Program-made: the position numbers and the translations under genes
Notes under the pieces: generated by a model
The model's input: the letters and a program-made list of their open reading frames with translations, nothing else
What the model was told of the DNA's origin: nothing
Database searches by the model: none
Origin: Guadua angustifolia
Lineage: Eukaryota > Streptophyta > Magnoliopsida > Poales > Poaceae
Direction of reading: 5' to 3'
NCBI GenBank assembly: GCA_036346375.1
Contig: CM070504.1
Span: 9,483,890 to 9,547,889 of the forward strand
DNA: 64,000 bases
Shown here: positions 25,833 to 35,333 of the stretch, piece by piece
Numbering within the stretch: position 1 is the stretch's first letter
Layout: every line of letters begins with the position of its first letter

Positions 25833-26981
25833 GAGAAAATTGACATTTTATCATTATTAATATATGGACTCATGTTTTTACCATCAATTTCGTGACGCTC
25901 GCCAAAATACAACCCATCTCGGACGCACTTTGCACATTTGCCATTTCCGGGATTTTACGCATTTTCGAGCTTTTTCTGAAGTTTTTGTCGAGTGAATTTC
26001 CGGTTTTACCCCTGGATGTTGCCATCGTTGTCCTGCGCGTTCAAAACGTTATCGATTCTACCTTCAAATTCACACTAGCAAGATACTAAATTTTTTCGTC
26101 CCAAATTGCATAAGCAAATTCCATATAGTTGCTGGTTCTAATCATCAAATTAATTTCCTTGTTCAAACGACCACTAGAAAAAAATCTGCATTAACCTTGA
26201 ATCACAATCCTAAGCAATTTTGAAGAATTAACAGAGACGAAAGCTAGAAGTGCAATTCAAATTGAAGAGGAGTAGCTGTAGGTTGTTAATTACCTGCATA
26301 CCATGCGCCTGCACCCGTCGATCTTGTCGATTATGGCGTGGCAGCTCGGGCAGCGCCTCCAGTTACTCCCCTCGGGACAGCACGCACCCGTCGCCATCGC
26401 TGCCGTGGCGGTCGTCCCACGGCTCTTCGCACTGCAGACAGAATGCGCGCGAGCAGCCGGGGCACGCCGCCTTGGACACGGCGGCCCCGGCGCCGGCGTC
26501 GAGCACCACCAGCTCGCCGCAGTCCTGGTGGTAGGGGCAGCGCGCACGGGCTGGCCCGATGGCGCGCTCGCAGAGCGCGACGCACCAGGCGTCGAAGACG
26601 TCGATGTCAAGCAGCTTCTTGCAGGCCTCCGGGTGCATGACGCCGCCGTCAGGGCAGTCCCCGCCCGGGCAGGATACGATTCGTCGGCGCAGGCGGCGTG
26701 CATGAGGTCCAGCGCCTTTGGGACGCCTTGGCCGTGTTGCTGCCCCGCGTTCGCCATGGGAGTGGTGGGCGCAAGGTGGTTGGTGACAACTGGTAAAGAC
26801 AGGGGCAAAATCGGTTCATCATTCGAGAAAAACGTTAAAAAAGGTTCGAAAATGTGTAAAGTCCCAGAAATGGTAAATATGCAAATTGCGTCCGAGATAG
26901 ATTGTATTTTGGCGAGCGTCACGAAATTGATGGTAAAAACACGAGTCCATATATTAATAATGGTAAAACGTCAATTTTCTC
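25833..26981 (-). mobile_element. Pack-MULE (Mutator-like) carrying an RBR ubiquitin-ligase fragment
   Basis: The element is 1,149 bp long. Its ends are inverted repeats of about 185-190 bp (25833 to about 26018, and about 26792 to 26981) that start GAGAAAATTGAC and share blocks such as CATCAATTTCGTGACGCTCG. A perfect 9-bp direct repeat flanks it, the Mutator hallmark. The interior lacks a transposase. It holds a GC-rich segment (26290-26760) with coding similarity to an RBR E3 ligase, in sharp contrast to the AT-rich TIRs. That is the definition of a Pack-MULE. The arms differ at scattered sites, so the insertion is not brand new. Confidence 0.93.
26303..26758 (-). pseudogene. Captured RBR-type E3 ubiquitin ligase fragment (RING1 end-IBR-RING2 start)
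   Basis: On the minus strand a start-like ATG at 26758 opens a frame (MANAGQQHGQGVPKALDL) that runs out of phase into the zinc-binding region. The next frame reads SCPGGDCPDGGVMHPEACKK, then FDAWCVALCERAI and RCPYHQDCGELVV, then CPGCSRAFCLQCEEPW. After another frameshift it reads NWRRCPSCHAIIDKIDGC up to a donor-like GTAATT at about 26296. The Cys/His spacing and order match the IBR and RING2 of plant RBR ligases (ARI/RNF144-like). The first RING and the end of RING2 are absent. It could still be transcribed from the TIR, but not as a working ligase. Confidence 0.85.
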
Positions 26982-26990
26982 TTGCGAATG
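26982..26990. repeat. 9-bp target site duplication of Pack-MULE, right
   Basis: TTGCGAATG is identical to 25824-25832. Confidence 0.92.
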
Positions 26991-27145
26991 CGATCTCGCA
27001 GCAATCGAAGGAAGCCATGGGCGGGGGAAACATCCGCCAAGGCCGCCGTGATTGGTGGCTATCGCTCCACCGCCGCAGTCCGCCGCGCCATCCTGCCGCC
27101 GTCCTCCTCCTCCGCCGCCGATAGCCGACACTTGTCCACTTCGTG

Positions 27146-27244
27146 ATGGACGACTGGGCCATCCCAGACCGCGAGGTGTTGGGCCCCGTGCCCACCCACG
27201 AGGAATCCATGACTGCCACGCTCGACCTCAGGGATACCTTCCAG
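27146..27244 (+). pseudogene. Isolated first-exon-like coding fragment
   Basis: The ATG opens 33 codons (MDDWAIPDREVLGPVPTHEE... ending DLRDTFQ) followed by a donor CAG/GTGTGC at 27245. Codon-biased GC-rich sequence and the in-frame donor suggest the first exon of a small plant gene. The motif (I/V)P..EV.GPVP..EE....LDL.D.F looks conserved to me, but I cannot name the family. No following exon was found in the next kilobases, which are retrotransposon and MITE sequence, so the gene is probably truncated. The Pack-MULE inserted about 165 bp upstream. Confidence 0.45.
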
Positions 27245-27699
27245 GTGTGCGTAACAACACAACCTTACTTGCCTTCGCCCTCTTCATCAAGTTTGTATAA
27301 TAGCTTTTCTTAATATGGAGGGTTATGCTTTGGTGTAGTTTAACACGATGTAAATAGGAGAAATATTCAGTGCAATCATTTATATGCGTGCAAGTGTGCA
27401 ATCAAATAATATGGAGCACACAATCTATATCCAATGTTGGCTACTGTTTTTACGTTTAAACTCTCCTACCTCACCCTTCATCTCTTCTCTCCTTGCTCCT
27501 GAAATTTGCTGAACACCCCCTACCAGCAGGCAGTGTTGGATATGGATCGGGTGTTTCAAATTACTTGATTGCGCGTTTGCACACATATAGATGATTGTTG
27601 TCGACGATCGGGATCGCCAACCGCAGAAAATGAGGTAGGGGTCAATGAGAAATGGGACCACAACTGCGCTTTGCTCGAACAGAGGAATGAGGTCGAGGA

Positions 27700-28300
27700 G
27701 GTCGATGGTCGGAGCTAGGGGACAACGAACGAGATGGAGGATTATCCTGGTTCGAGCCCCTGAGAAGGTAATAGTTCTACTCCAGTCACTTTGCGGTGGT
27801 GGTTCCTGATGTTTGTGAGTACAAGAGAGGGTTACAACTCAATCTTGACGATGCTCAGTCTAAACTTGAACTTGGGTGTGTGTGCGCTGGGTTATCCTGC
27901 CCTAAGTGTTTACAAAGCCTCAGTCTTATACCCATTCTCCTTGCAATGTTCGGGAGTATTCCTCGGATCGTGGCCTTCATGCACATTGATAGCCGGTGGA
28001 AACCGTTCGATCCGCGGTGGCGTGTTCACGCATTACTCCACGATCCCACGTTCTCGTAGCGCCAAGTGATGGCGTGTCGGGATCCAAGGAACGCCACCGA
28101 CCTTGAACCATCCCAAACAATGGTCGTGAGGGCCCCGAGCTCGAGAATCTGCGCCTAGGTCGAGCGGCCTCGAGCTTGATCCGAGTCTTTGATCGAGGCC
28201 TTCCGAGCTAGGGGACCAGGTTGGTGTGTTGACCAGACCAAGGGTTGCGACCCCGAACAATTGTCTGAGATATAGCCCCTTTACTAGGAGCATAACAACT
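27700..28300 (-). mobile_element. LTR retrotransposon remnant (LTR-like)
   Basis: Sequence style (GAGCTCGGGGCCCTC, TCGAGGCCGCTCGACC, and a TGTTATGCTCC start on the minus strand near 28300) resembles grass Gypsy LTRs. No primer site, polypurine tract or second LTR was identified, so limits and class are tentative. Confidence 0.35.
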
Positions 28301-28396
28301 TAAAGATCCACAGAGCATGCAAGAAAATAAGTTTATTCCCTAAAGAAAAAAAAACCCTATAACCTCAAGCTCTCCCATAACACGAATCAGGATACT

Positions 28397-28990
28397 AGAG
28401 CATCTCCAGTAAGAGCCCTTAAAACAAGGCTTTTATTTTAGATTTAGAGACTCCCCCTATTTTTTGGGGCCCTGTTTTTAGAGCACAAGTCCAGCAACAT
28501 CCCCTAAATTTCAGCTCTCATTTTACTTTTTCTCCTATTTTAACCTATCCGCTATGTATAATCTTCATTTGACATCACTAAAATTCAATCAAAAATATTT
28601 GTAATACATAAAACATAAGCATATTAACATTTACAATTTAAAAACATGATATTTAAAATTTAAATTTAAAATTTTCAAAACATGATAAAATAGATAAATA
28701 GAAACTCCGAATAATGAATCAAACTACGAAGCGCTGTGAATTGCCCACAAATGCTCAATAAAATCATCTCGAAGCCTCATGTATTTCTCTGTCTTTAATC
28801 TCCTGGTGTATCTTTAAGAACTCTCTATTTTAAGGTTTAAGGGCTGGTTTAGGGGCTTCCTGGGAATTGGGGCTGAGGAGGCAAATTTAGGGGCCTCCTA
28901 AATTTAGGGGCTGAATTAGGGGCCCAGCTGGATCTGTATTTTTTACTAAACTTCCTATTTTAAGGTTTAGAGGCTCTGTTGGAGAAGAGA
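28397..28990. mobile_element. MITE with GAGCATCTCCA-type termini
   Basis: Left end GAGCATCTCCAGTAAGAGCC and right end (inverted) CTCTTCTCCAACAGAGCC pair as imperfect inverted repeats. The interior is AT-rich and non-coding and contains repeated TTTAGGGGC motifs (CCTATTTTAAGGTTTA occurs in two places on the right half). No clean target duplication was found. It is probably a non-autonomous DNA element of the GAGCATCTCCAACAG group. Confidence 0.6.
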
Positions 28991-29063
28991 ATGTACAGAA
29001 GCAGGTAAATATCCCTTCCGCCTGGTACCAAAACAGGAAAGGAAGGGCAAGGTAGGTAGTTAC

Positions 29064-29364
29064 GCGCAGCACTTGAAGGGGAGGCGCTTGAATGGCGCGG
29101 CGGCCTCCTTCTGCTTGGCGCCGCCCCACTCCGTCGTCCACGGGGGATTTGATGATTTGCCCTGTTTTTGTCGGTGCAATTGATCATTTGCCCCGCATGT
29201 CTCACTAACATGTGGTCTCATAGCTCGCATGTCAATGAGACATCACAGGGCAAATGATCAAAGGCAGAGGAAAACCAGGATAAATCATCAATTTTCCCGT
29301 CGTCGACTCCGTCCGCGTTATGACTTATGAACATCCGGTCCTTGCTGTGCTGCTTCTTCCCCAT
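29064..29364 (-). pseudogene. First exon of a CYP65/PPIL2-like U-box cyclophilin, disrupted
   Basis: The minus-strand start MGKKQHSKDRMFI is the highly conserved N terminus of this peptidyl-prolyl isomerase/U-box family. Beyond a 157-bp insertion (29142-29298) the same exon continues TEWGGAKQKEAAPFKRLPFKCCA and ends in a donor (GC/GTAACT at 29064/29063). A 7-bp duplication (TCATAA repeated, about 29318-29331) throws the frame off even without the insertion. No later exon exists in the window; a MITE lies directly downstream. The exon is head-to-head with the gene starting at 29683, 318 bp away, so the intervening region may once have been a shared promoter. This is a dead fragment. Confidence 0.85.
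29142..29298. mobile_element. 157-bp MULE-type MITE inside the CYP65-like exon
   Basis: Terminal inverted repeats GGGGGATTTGATGATTTGCC and GGGAAAATTGATGATTTATC (right end inverted) flank a non-coding centre. A 9-bp duplication surrounds it with one mismatch: GTCGTCCAC at 29133-29141 and GTCGTCGAC at 29299-29307. The length of the duplication points to the Mutator superfamily. Confidence 0.8.
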
Positions 29365-29682
29365 CTCGGCCGAGCCTGCAAGCGCGCGCGCCTCCGGCCG
29401 GTGGTGGTGGTGGTGCTGCCCTACTGGGTGGTTGGGTTTCGCCGGCGGCGAGGCGCAAGCGTTCGGTTCGGTTGGGTCGAGGAAAGAGCTGGAAGACGCG
29501 GCTGATTTATCCGCGGCTCGGCGCCGTGTTGGAATACGGCTCGAGCCGCTGATGCGTTGGTCCGAAATAGTTTCATTTCGGCTGGCCCAGACCACGCAGC
29601 CCACAAGCGGCCCAAAAATAGACCGCAATTGGGCACGCAGCGCAGCGGTACAGTGTGTCAGAGTCGATTCGCGTAGCGCAGA

Positions 29683-32600
29683 ATGGGGGGCAGCGGCGGG
29701 AGCCCGACGGCGAGCGGCGGCGGCGGCAACAGCAGCGATGATGACGGGGACGCCTCGTGGAAGGCGGCCATTGACTCCATCGCCGCCGTGGGATTCGGCG
29801 TCCCGTTGTCCAACGGCGCGGCGAAGGCTGCCTCTGGCAGCGGCGGCGGCGGCGGCGAGGCCAACCACGGCGTGGAGCAGCCGGGGAAGTTGCAAGCTCC
29901 TGGGCTTAAGCTTTACCAGATCAAGGTATCCTTGTTTGCTCGTTTTGCTTTGCTCTATGCTGGTTAGTTACATCGGTGCAGAATTTTAGTATCAGTTGTT
30001 ATTGTTATTTTTAAACTAGGGTTGATAGCTCGGTGATTACTATGGCGTCAGGTTCAGTTGTGATGATTTCAGCGTTACTAGGATATAGGCAGCATCGAAG
30101 CACCCGTTTCAAAGTTGTTCTTATCAGCTTTGCAGCGCACTTTAATCCTTCTGTGAAGGAATTAGAACTACTGTCTGCTGGGAAGATGTCAGGTGAAAAT
30201 GAGCATTATTGCGTACTATTACATGCAGTATTTGTTCTTTCCGAATCGCAGAAACAGGATTGGGTTTGCTCCTGGAATCGCATGGATATAAACCATGACC
30301 TTTCCTATAGCTGACATTTTTTTTTCTTCATAATTTTTGAAAACTTTTATGCTTTATTTTAGTGGAATTTGCACAAATTCACAAAACTGCTCATTTTCAC
30401 GTGATATTCTCCCTGCCAGCTCAACTAACCTTTCACATTTGTTCTCCTCTTCATCTAACATGGTATCACCGTATCAAAGTGAGTTGCGAAACCCTAGTCA
30501 CTACCCAAGGTTCAAAAAAACGCTAGACAGTAGACGGGCAGAGGCCCACTGCCTGGCGCCTAGGCGGAAATCGCAAACAAGCACCAGCTATTAAATAAAC
30601 TTAATTTTCCTGAATACTTTGTACTGCCTGGTGCCTTCTACAATCTACACTTTGAACCATAACTAATCTTCGAGCTAACAAAAGCCACATTTAAGTAGAA
30701 ATGCCCCCCATTTATTGATTTGTACCCCATTCCTACATTGGAAGCTCTTATTCCTACAAATCACTGAGACTAAGTTCTTATCACCGAATAATCGAACACC
30801 GATTAGCACTTACGCATACACAGTTAACAAATTCCTCAAGTCCGTGACTCCCAGGTAGCAACTCCAGATCGAGCAGTCGGCGACCTCTAGTCTTCCTTCT
30901 TGCAGCCTCCCGAATCCGTGGTGCCCTCCTTCGTGTTCGCGCAGCCTCCCGAATCGTCTTGACCTCCCATTCCGTGACTAAGGGCCCGAGGCTCCTCGCC
31001 GGTGCGCTTGCCCTCCAGCCCTCCTCCTCGAGCTCCCGATGGGCGGCGGCCGCCTCCTCCGGTTCCCTCGTCTTGACTCGCCCGCCTCCTCGGCGCCGCC
31101 TCCTCCTTGGTTCCCTCGAGCTCTCCCGAATGCCAACCCCTACTCAGAGCCCGCATACGCCTATCTTTTCACCTCTTAGCGCCGCCTACGCTCGCCTGCG
31201 CGTCCGCCGAGCTCCGCCGAGGTGGCTCCTCCGCTTAGAGCACGATTTTGTGCCAAGGCGAGGCGGAGGGCTGCCGCCGAGCACCTAGGTGCCTCCTTTT
31301 GCCACCTTTTTGAACATTGTCACCACCTACATTCTTCTGTTGTTGCTCCCCCCAAGAGGAGTAATCTCCACTCCCAGGGGCATCCACCTCCAAGTTGCAG
31401 CTGCAACAAGCATCCTTTGCCGGTCCCCTTGAGCTCGTCTCATTTGCCACTAGTTGTCTTCGCGTCATCTAGTCCTCAAGCTCGACCTCAATGTCGGCCC
31501 TCGCGAGCTCAACCCCGATGCCCTTCCCTTTGCCTAGATCTGCTTGCGCTGCCAGCAGCCCGGGCCTCCCCACGGTTGGCGCCATCGAGATTTGGCGTCG
31601 TCGTCCTCTTCCTGACCATATCCACTAAGGTTTGGCTGGATCCCGCCACCTCGCGCTATTCTTGAGCCACCCGCCACCAGATCCGTTGTCCCCTAGCGCC
31701 ATCGCCGTCGATCTTAGCCACCCTGATCCAGTTGGATCCAGTCACCTCTGTCACTAGGAGCTGTGGCTCCATTGGACCTGAGCCTTTGCCGTTGTCCTTA
31801 ACTGTGTCGGCCTTTGGGAGAAGAGGGTGCGGGCGTCAAGGCCGATGCTGGGAGGGGACTAGGCTGTGGTAGCTTCCATGGTAGAGGCAATGGAGGGGGG
31901 AGGGGGAGCGAGCTGAGCTGAGAAGGAGACCCTCGATCAGGTTTTATAACCCGATCTAGCCGGAGCCACTCCGACTCCACCAGCTTCGGTTGTAGACAGC
32001 GGCTTCTCCACCGGCTTCTACCTCACCAGCTTTGGCTTCTTCCTCTGTGCAACATCATCATCACTGGCCCTCGATTCATCATCCTCCAGCCACGGACGCT
32101 GTCGCCTCCCTTCCTTGGAGTGATGCCGTTGCCGCCTCCTTTTCTTCTTGGGGTGATTGCTCTGCTTTGTGCTACTAGCTTTTGCTGTTGATGGTGGGCT
32201 ACATGTGTGGTGCTTCTGTGCCACTGCTGGTGCTTGCTGCCCTGCTACTCTCGAGTCTTTTCCTTTTGAGTCTTCCATTGCGTCCATCCAAGCCCATAGC
32301 ACCTATCTCCAAGTTCGTCCAAGCCGTGCGAGTCCACAAATTTCTTGTCAGTCAATCGATTGCTTTTCTAGCTCTCCTTCCTTTCGTATGGTAGCAGCCG
32401 CCGCTCTTCTCTTTGAGCTGCCGCATATTGTAGAGGTCATTATGATGTCGCCGCTTCTCTCTGAGATGCCACCTTGAGCTTCTAAGGCCGCCACGCTTCT
32501 TTCGCATCATGCCTCTGCCACACTTCTAATGCATTGCGCCGCCGCCGTCTTGGGCTTTGATTTGCGTCGCTATGCTTCTATCTATCCATCTTGGCTTGAT

Positions 32601-34173
32601 TTGACAACTCTCTCTATTTGTGTCGGCTTCATCATCTTCTTTGTCGTGTAGCCGTGGTCGACTTTGCTCTCGCTTGCCTCTACTTTCTTAGCATTTGCAC
32701 TTTGTGTTTTCTGGGCTGTCACAGAATCCTGGATGGAAGGAGATCATTTGATACTCGACACATTTTCTGAGAGCTGTACGCTGTGACGACAAATTCAAGA
32801 CTAGGACTTTGGATTTCCCCTACTTTAGTGTGTACCCTTCCAAATGCAATGCTATTGCATACACCTTCAAGATTAGGACTCTAGATTTCCCCTATTTTAG
32901 TGTGTACCCTTCCAAATGCAACGCTGTTGCATCGCCTTACATTTGAGGGGGGGGTGTTAAGGGTTCTTGTGTTGTGTCCATGTACTCTATATATTGCCCC
33001 TTGGGCTATTGCAATACAATTAACCTTTCACATTTGCTCTCCTCTTCATCTAACAAGTGAAACTTGTGAATTCCATTCACTATATGGTATACATTTATAT
33101 TCTGTTCACTTGCATGATTCTTTTCCAAACATGATACATAGTAGAGCCATTTCCAAACTGGCAAGTGGCAAGCCTATTGGTCAACTAGAAAATGCTGGCA
33201 CAATTTTGCGGTGGATGCGGACCTGTAATTCTGTAACTATAGTATAACCATTTCAGTTTGACAGACTTACCTGCTCCTACATGCTTTGTTTTCTCTGTGC
33301 CCTTTATCCAGGTGTGCTTTTGTCCATATCCGTTGCTTTCTTTGCTGTTATGCAATCATACCATGTTATATACATTGTCGTTGTGGAAGCTTCAAATGGT
33401 TTGTTTCAGGTAAGAAATATGTTGGACGATATGTTAGAGAAAAGCCTCGAAATAGTCAGAACTCCATGCTTGAACTTGGCCGACCCTATGGAAACAGATG
33501 GAGGGATAAAATTATTTAAAAAAGCGCCACCCGGCATCAGAATGGATGCCATGGGTAAGTGACAAAGTAGATTATGTCCAACAATCTCAATGGAAAAATT
33601 CTTTCGTGGTGGCAAAACATACTCAGATGTAATGTATATTTCCAGATAAACACCATGTGCAACTCAAGAGACCAAGAATTCTGCCTGGGCCGGAGCTCGA
33701 TGAGAAATCAAAGAAGGTTGGATAGCTATTCTCACAGTATTTTTACCCATGCTTGGAGTTTTTAGTCGTAATTTTTACTGATCTTACTGTGATCCCGGTT
33801 TCAGTTCAGACATATGCTTCAATCTGTTGTTGTCGATGGTAATGACATACTGGTTTCCGCAAAGAAAGCATCCCAAAGATCATTGGCTAGATTGGAAGCG
33901 AGAGAAACTGCAGCAAAGGCAGCAGCCACGAGGGAGGAAGCAAGGGTGAGGGAACTGAAAAAGGTTAGGGGAGAGAAATGGCTTCCTTCTATTGCTAGAC
34001 AAATGAAGGTAAATAAATGCATATTCCTATTCATTCTTCTGTTGCTAGTTTTGTGGGTTTGTTGTATGACAAAATCAAATGATATTGGAATGACTAGATC
34101 AATGATGCGAGCATACGATGTATTGTTTTTTTTGCCTGTCCAGGAAGAAAAAGCTTGGGAACAACGACAGTGA
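29683..34173 (+). CDS. Conserved plant protein of unknown function (coiled-coil, KKxRGxxWLPSIAR motif)
   Basis: Five exons are seen: 29683-29925, 33410-33554, 33646-33716, 33805-34008 and 34144-34173. The total is 693 nt, 230 residues plus stop, with all phases and GT-AG sites consistent. The N terminus is Gly/Ser-rich, followed by WKAAIDSIAAVGFG and KLYQIKVRNMLDDMLEKSLE, then RLKRPRILPGPELDEKSKK-like basic sequence (residues about 135-153). A charged Ala/Arg/Glu helix follows (SLARLEARETAAKAAATREE) and then VRGEKWLPSIARQMK. I recognise this arrangement as a conserved plant protein with no known domain. The basic KRPR stretch could be a nuclear signal. The 3.5-kb first intron is inflated by an LTR element with another element nested in it. 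The frame is intact and the gene looks functional. Confidence 0.8.
30506..31318. mobile_element. MULE-like element nested in the LTR element
   Basis: Ends CAAGGTTCAAAAAAACGC and (inverted) AATGTTCAAAAAGGTGGC pair as inverted repeats, and GGCGCCTAGGCGG/GCACCTAGGTGC motifs lie just inside. Direct repeats of 9 bp with one mismatch, GTCACTACC (30497-30505) and GTCACCACC (31319-31327), flank it. No transposase. It is related in motif to the element at 38271-38962. Confidence 0.6.
32794..32932. repeat. 67-bp near-perfect tandem duplication
   Basis: Units 32794-32860 and 32866-32932 share TTCAAGA(C/T)TAGGACT and CCTTCCAAATGCAA with few mismatches. They lie just upstream of the polypurine tract of the LTR element. 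Confidence 0.85.
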
Positions 34174-35333
34174 TGCCGCATCATATCAGGAGGACTTATA
34201 TGCTAATCTCGGAGGACACACTTATGGGGATACCTTTTTTTCGCGTGCTGCCGGTGCTGTAAACAATTTCCTCATTTGGCGATGATAAGAGAGTCAATAT
34301 GGATGAATAGATAGAACGCCATGCTAACGATTTTGCTATTACCGAGAGAATGCTGGTCTGAATATCATATCAGAATTCCCTTTCATGGAAATTTTGTAGC
34401 GAAATCTGTTGTAATGTTTCGGGACTGTGATTTTCAAGTAAGAATGCATCCTTTCAAAATTCGTTAAAAAGCAAATCATAATTGTGTTAGCAGGTTCTAC
34501 TTTGCACAACTGAGCTTGAAATCTTCCATGTGTCGCCCAGCCCTGTTCTTTTATATATATAAAAAAAAGAAATCATGTAGTCATGCAATGCATGGTGACA
34601 TCGGACATATCAAGTGCAAGCAAAAATTTTCGTGTTTATTAGAAGATGCTCAAACCACACTAGTTTGCATGATTGCATTATATGCATGAGAGCTATTGAC
34701 ATGCATCCTCCATGTTGCCTGATCATTTCCCGTTACGCAATGACCTTGATCACCTGGAGCATCAAACTTGCAGCAGCTACGTGCAGTATTAGTATATTGT
34801 ATATATAACAAGTATTAGTATATTGTATATATAACAATATAATACGTATATTTAGTAGTACCTGAAAAATGAAGTTTGATATAAATAATTTTTTTAGATG
34901 CATCTTGAGTGTTTATTGGTAACATTTATATATTATTATTATTATTTAGAAAGGTTCCCATTTTAAATCTCGTTCTGAACCAAATCTCAGGACCGCCACT
35001 GTAACATATTTTCATCAGGACTTCGTCCAAACAGGGTATGCTCCCCGCCGGGTAAGGTGAGCGTCGGCTCGGGGTTGGGGTGGGGATGCCGAATAGCCGA
35101 CGGCGAGGCGGCCAGGAGGCCGTTGGCCCGGTGCCGATGGAACGCAGCCCGCAAACGCGCTTGAGCACGAACACGTGAAAATTCTAAAACCAACTCAGAG
35201 GCCAGCGGGCCGCAGCGGAGGCTTTAGCCCACGCCAGGGCCTCTCTTCTCCACCATTTCTCGGCTTCCCTCCCTTCTCTCTCCCCACCCCCTTGCCGCGC
35301 CGTCGCGCACGCACACCGCCGCCTCCCCTCCCC
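34174..35333. other. Intergenic between unknown-function gene and PPR gene
   Basis: Contains the 3' UTR of the upstream gene, a perfect 26-bp tandem duplication (34785-34810 and 34811-34836, unit AGTATTAGTATATTGTATAT...), an (ATT)n tract near 34930, and from about 35000 a GC-rich 5' region of the PPR gene. No other gene was recognised. Confidence 0.5.

Larger units (their letters stand above)
30423..33055 (+). mobile_element. Non-autonomous Copia-like LTR element in intron 1, 5' LTR truncated
   Basis: The right LTR is 32955-33055 (101 bp, TG...CA). It carries the TATATATTGCCCC and TTGCAATACAATTAACC features of Copia LTRs and is preceded by a polypurine tract (GAGGGGGGGG). The left side keeps only the last 38 bp of an LTR (30423-30460), followed directly by a partial Met-tRNA primer site TGGTATCA (30461-30468). 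The interior has no gag or pol and contains a nested element (30506-31318) and a tandem duplication near the 3' end. Most of the body (31320-32790) is CT-rich non-coding DNA. Confidence 0.7.

Noticed and set aside
29218..29895. 225-residue minus-strand open frame
   Set aside because: Only its MGKKQHSKDRMFI segment is real (CYP65-like exon start). The rest is antisense to the GC-rich first exon of the 29683 gene and promoter.
30959..32477. Several Ser/Pro/Leu-rich open frames in the intron of the 29683 gene
   Set aside because: They lie inside an LTR element and nested MULE-like DNA, have CT-rich composition bias and resemble no gag or pol protein.
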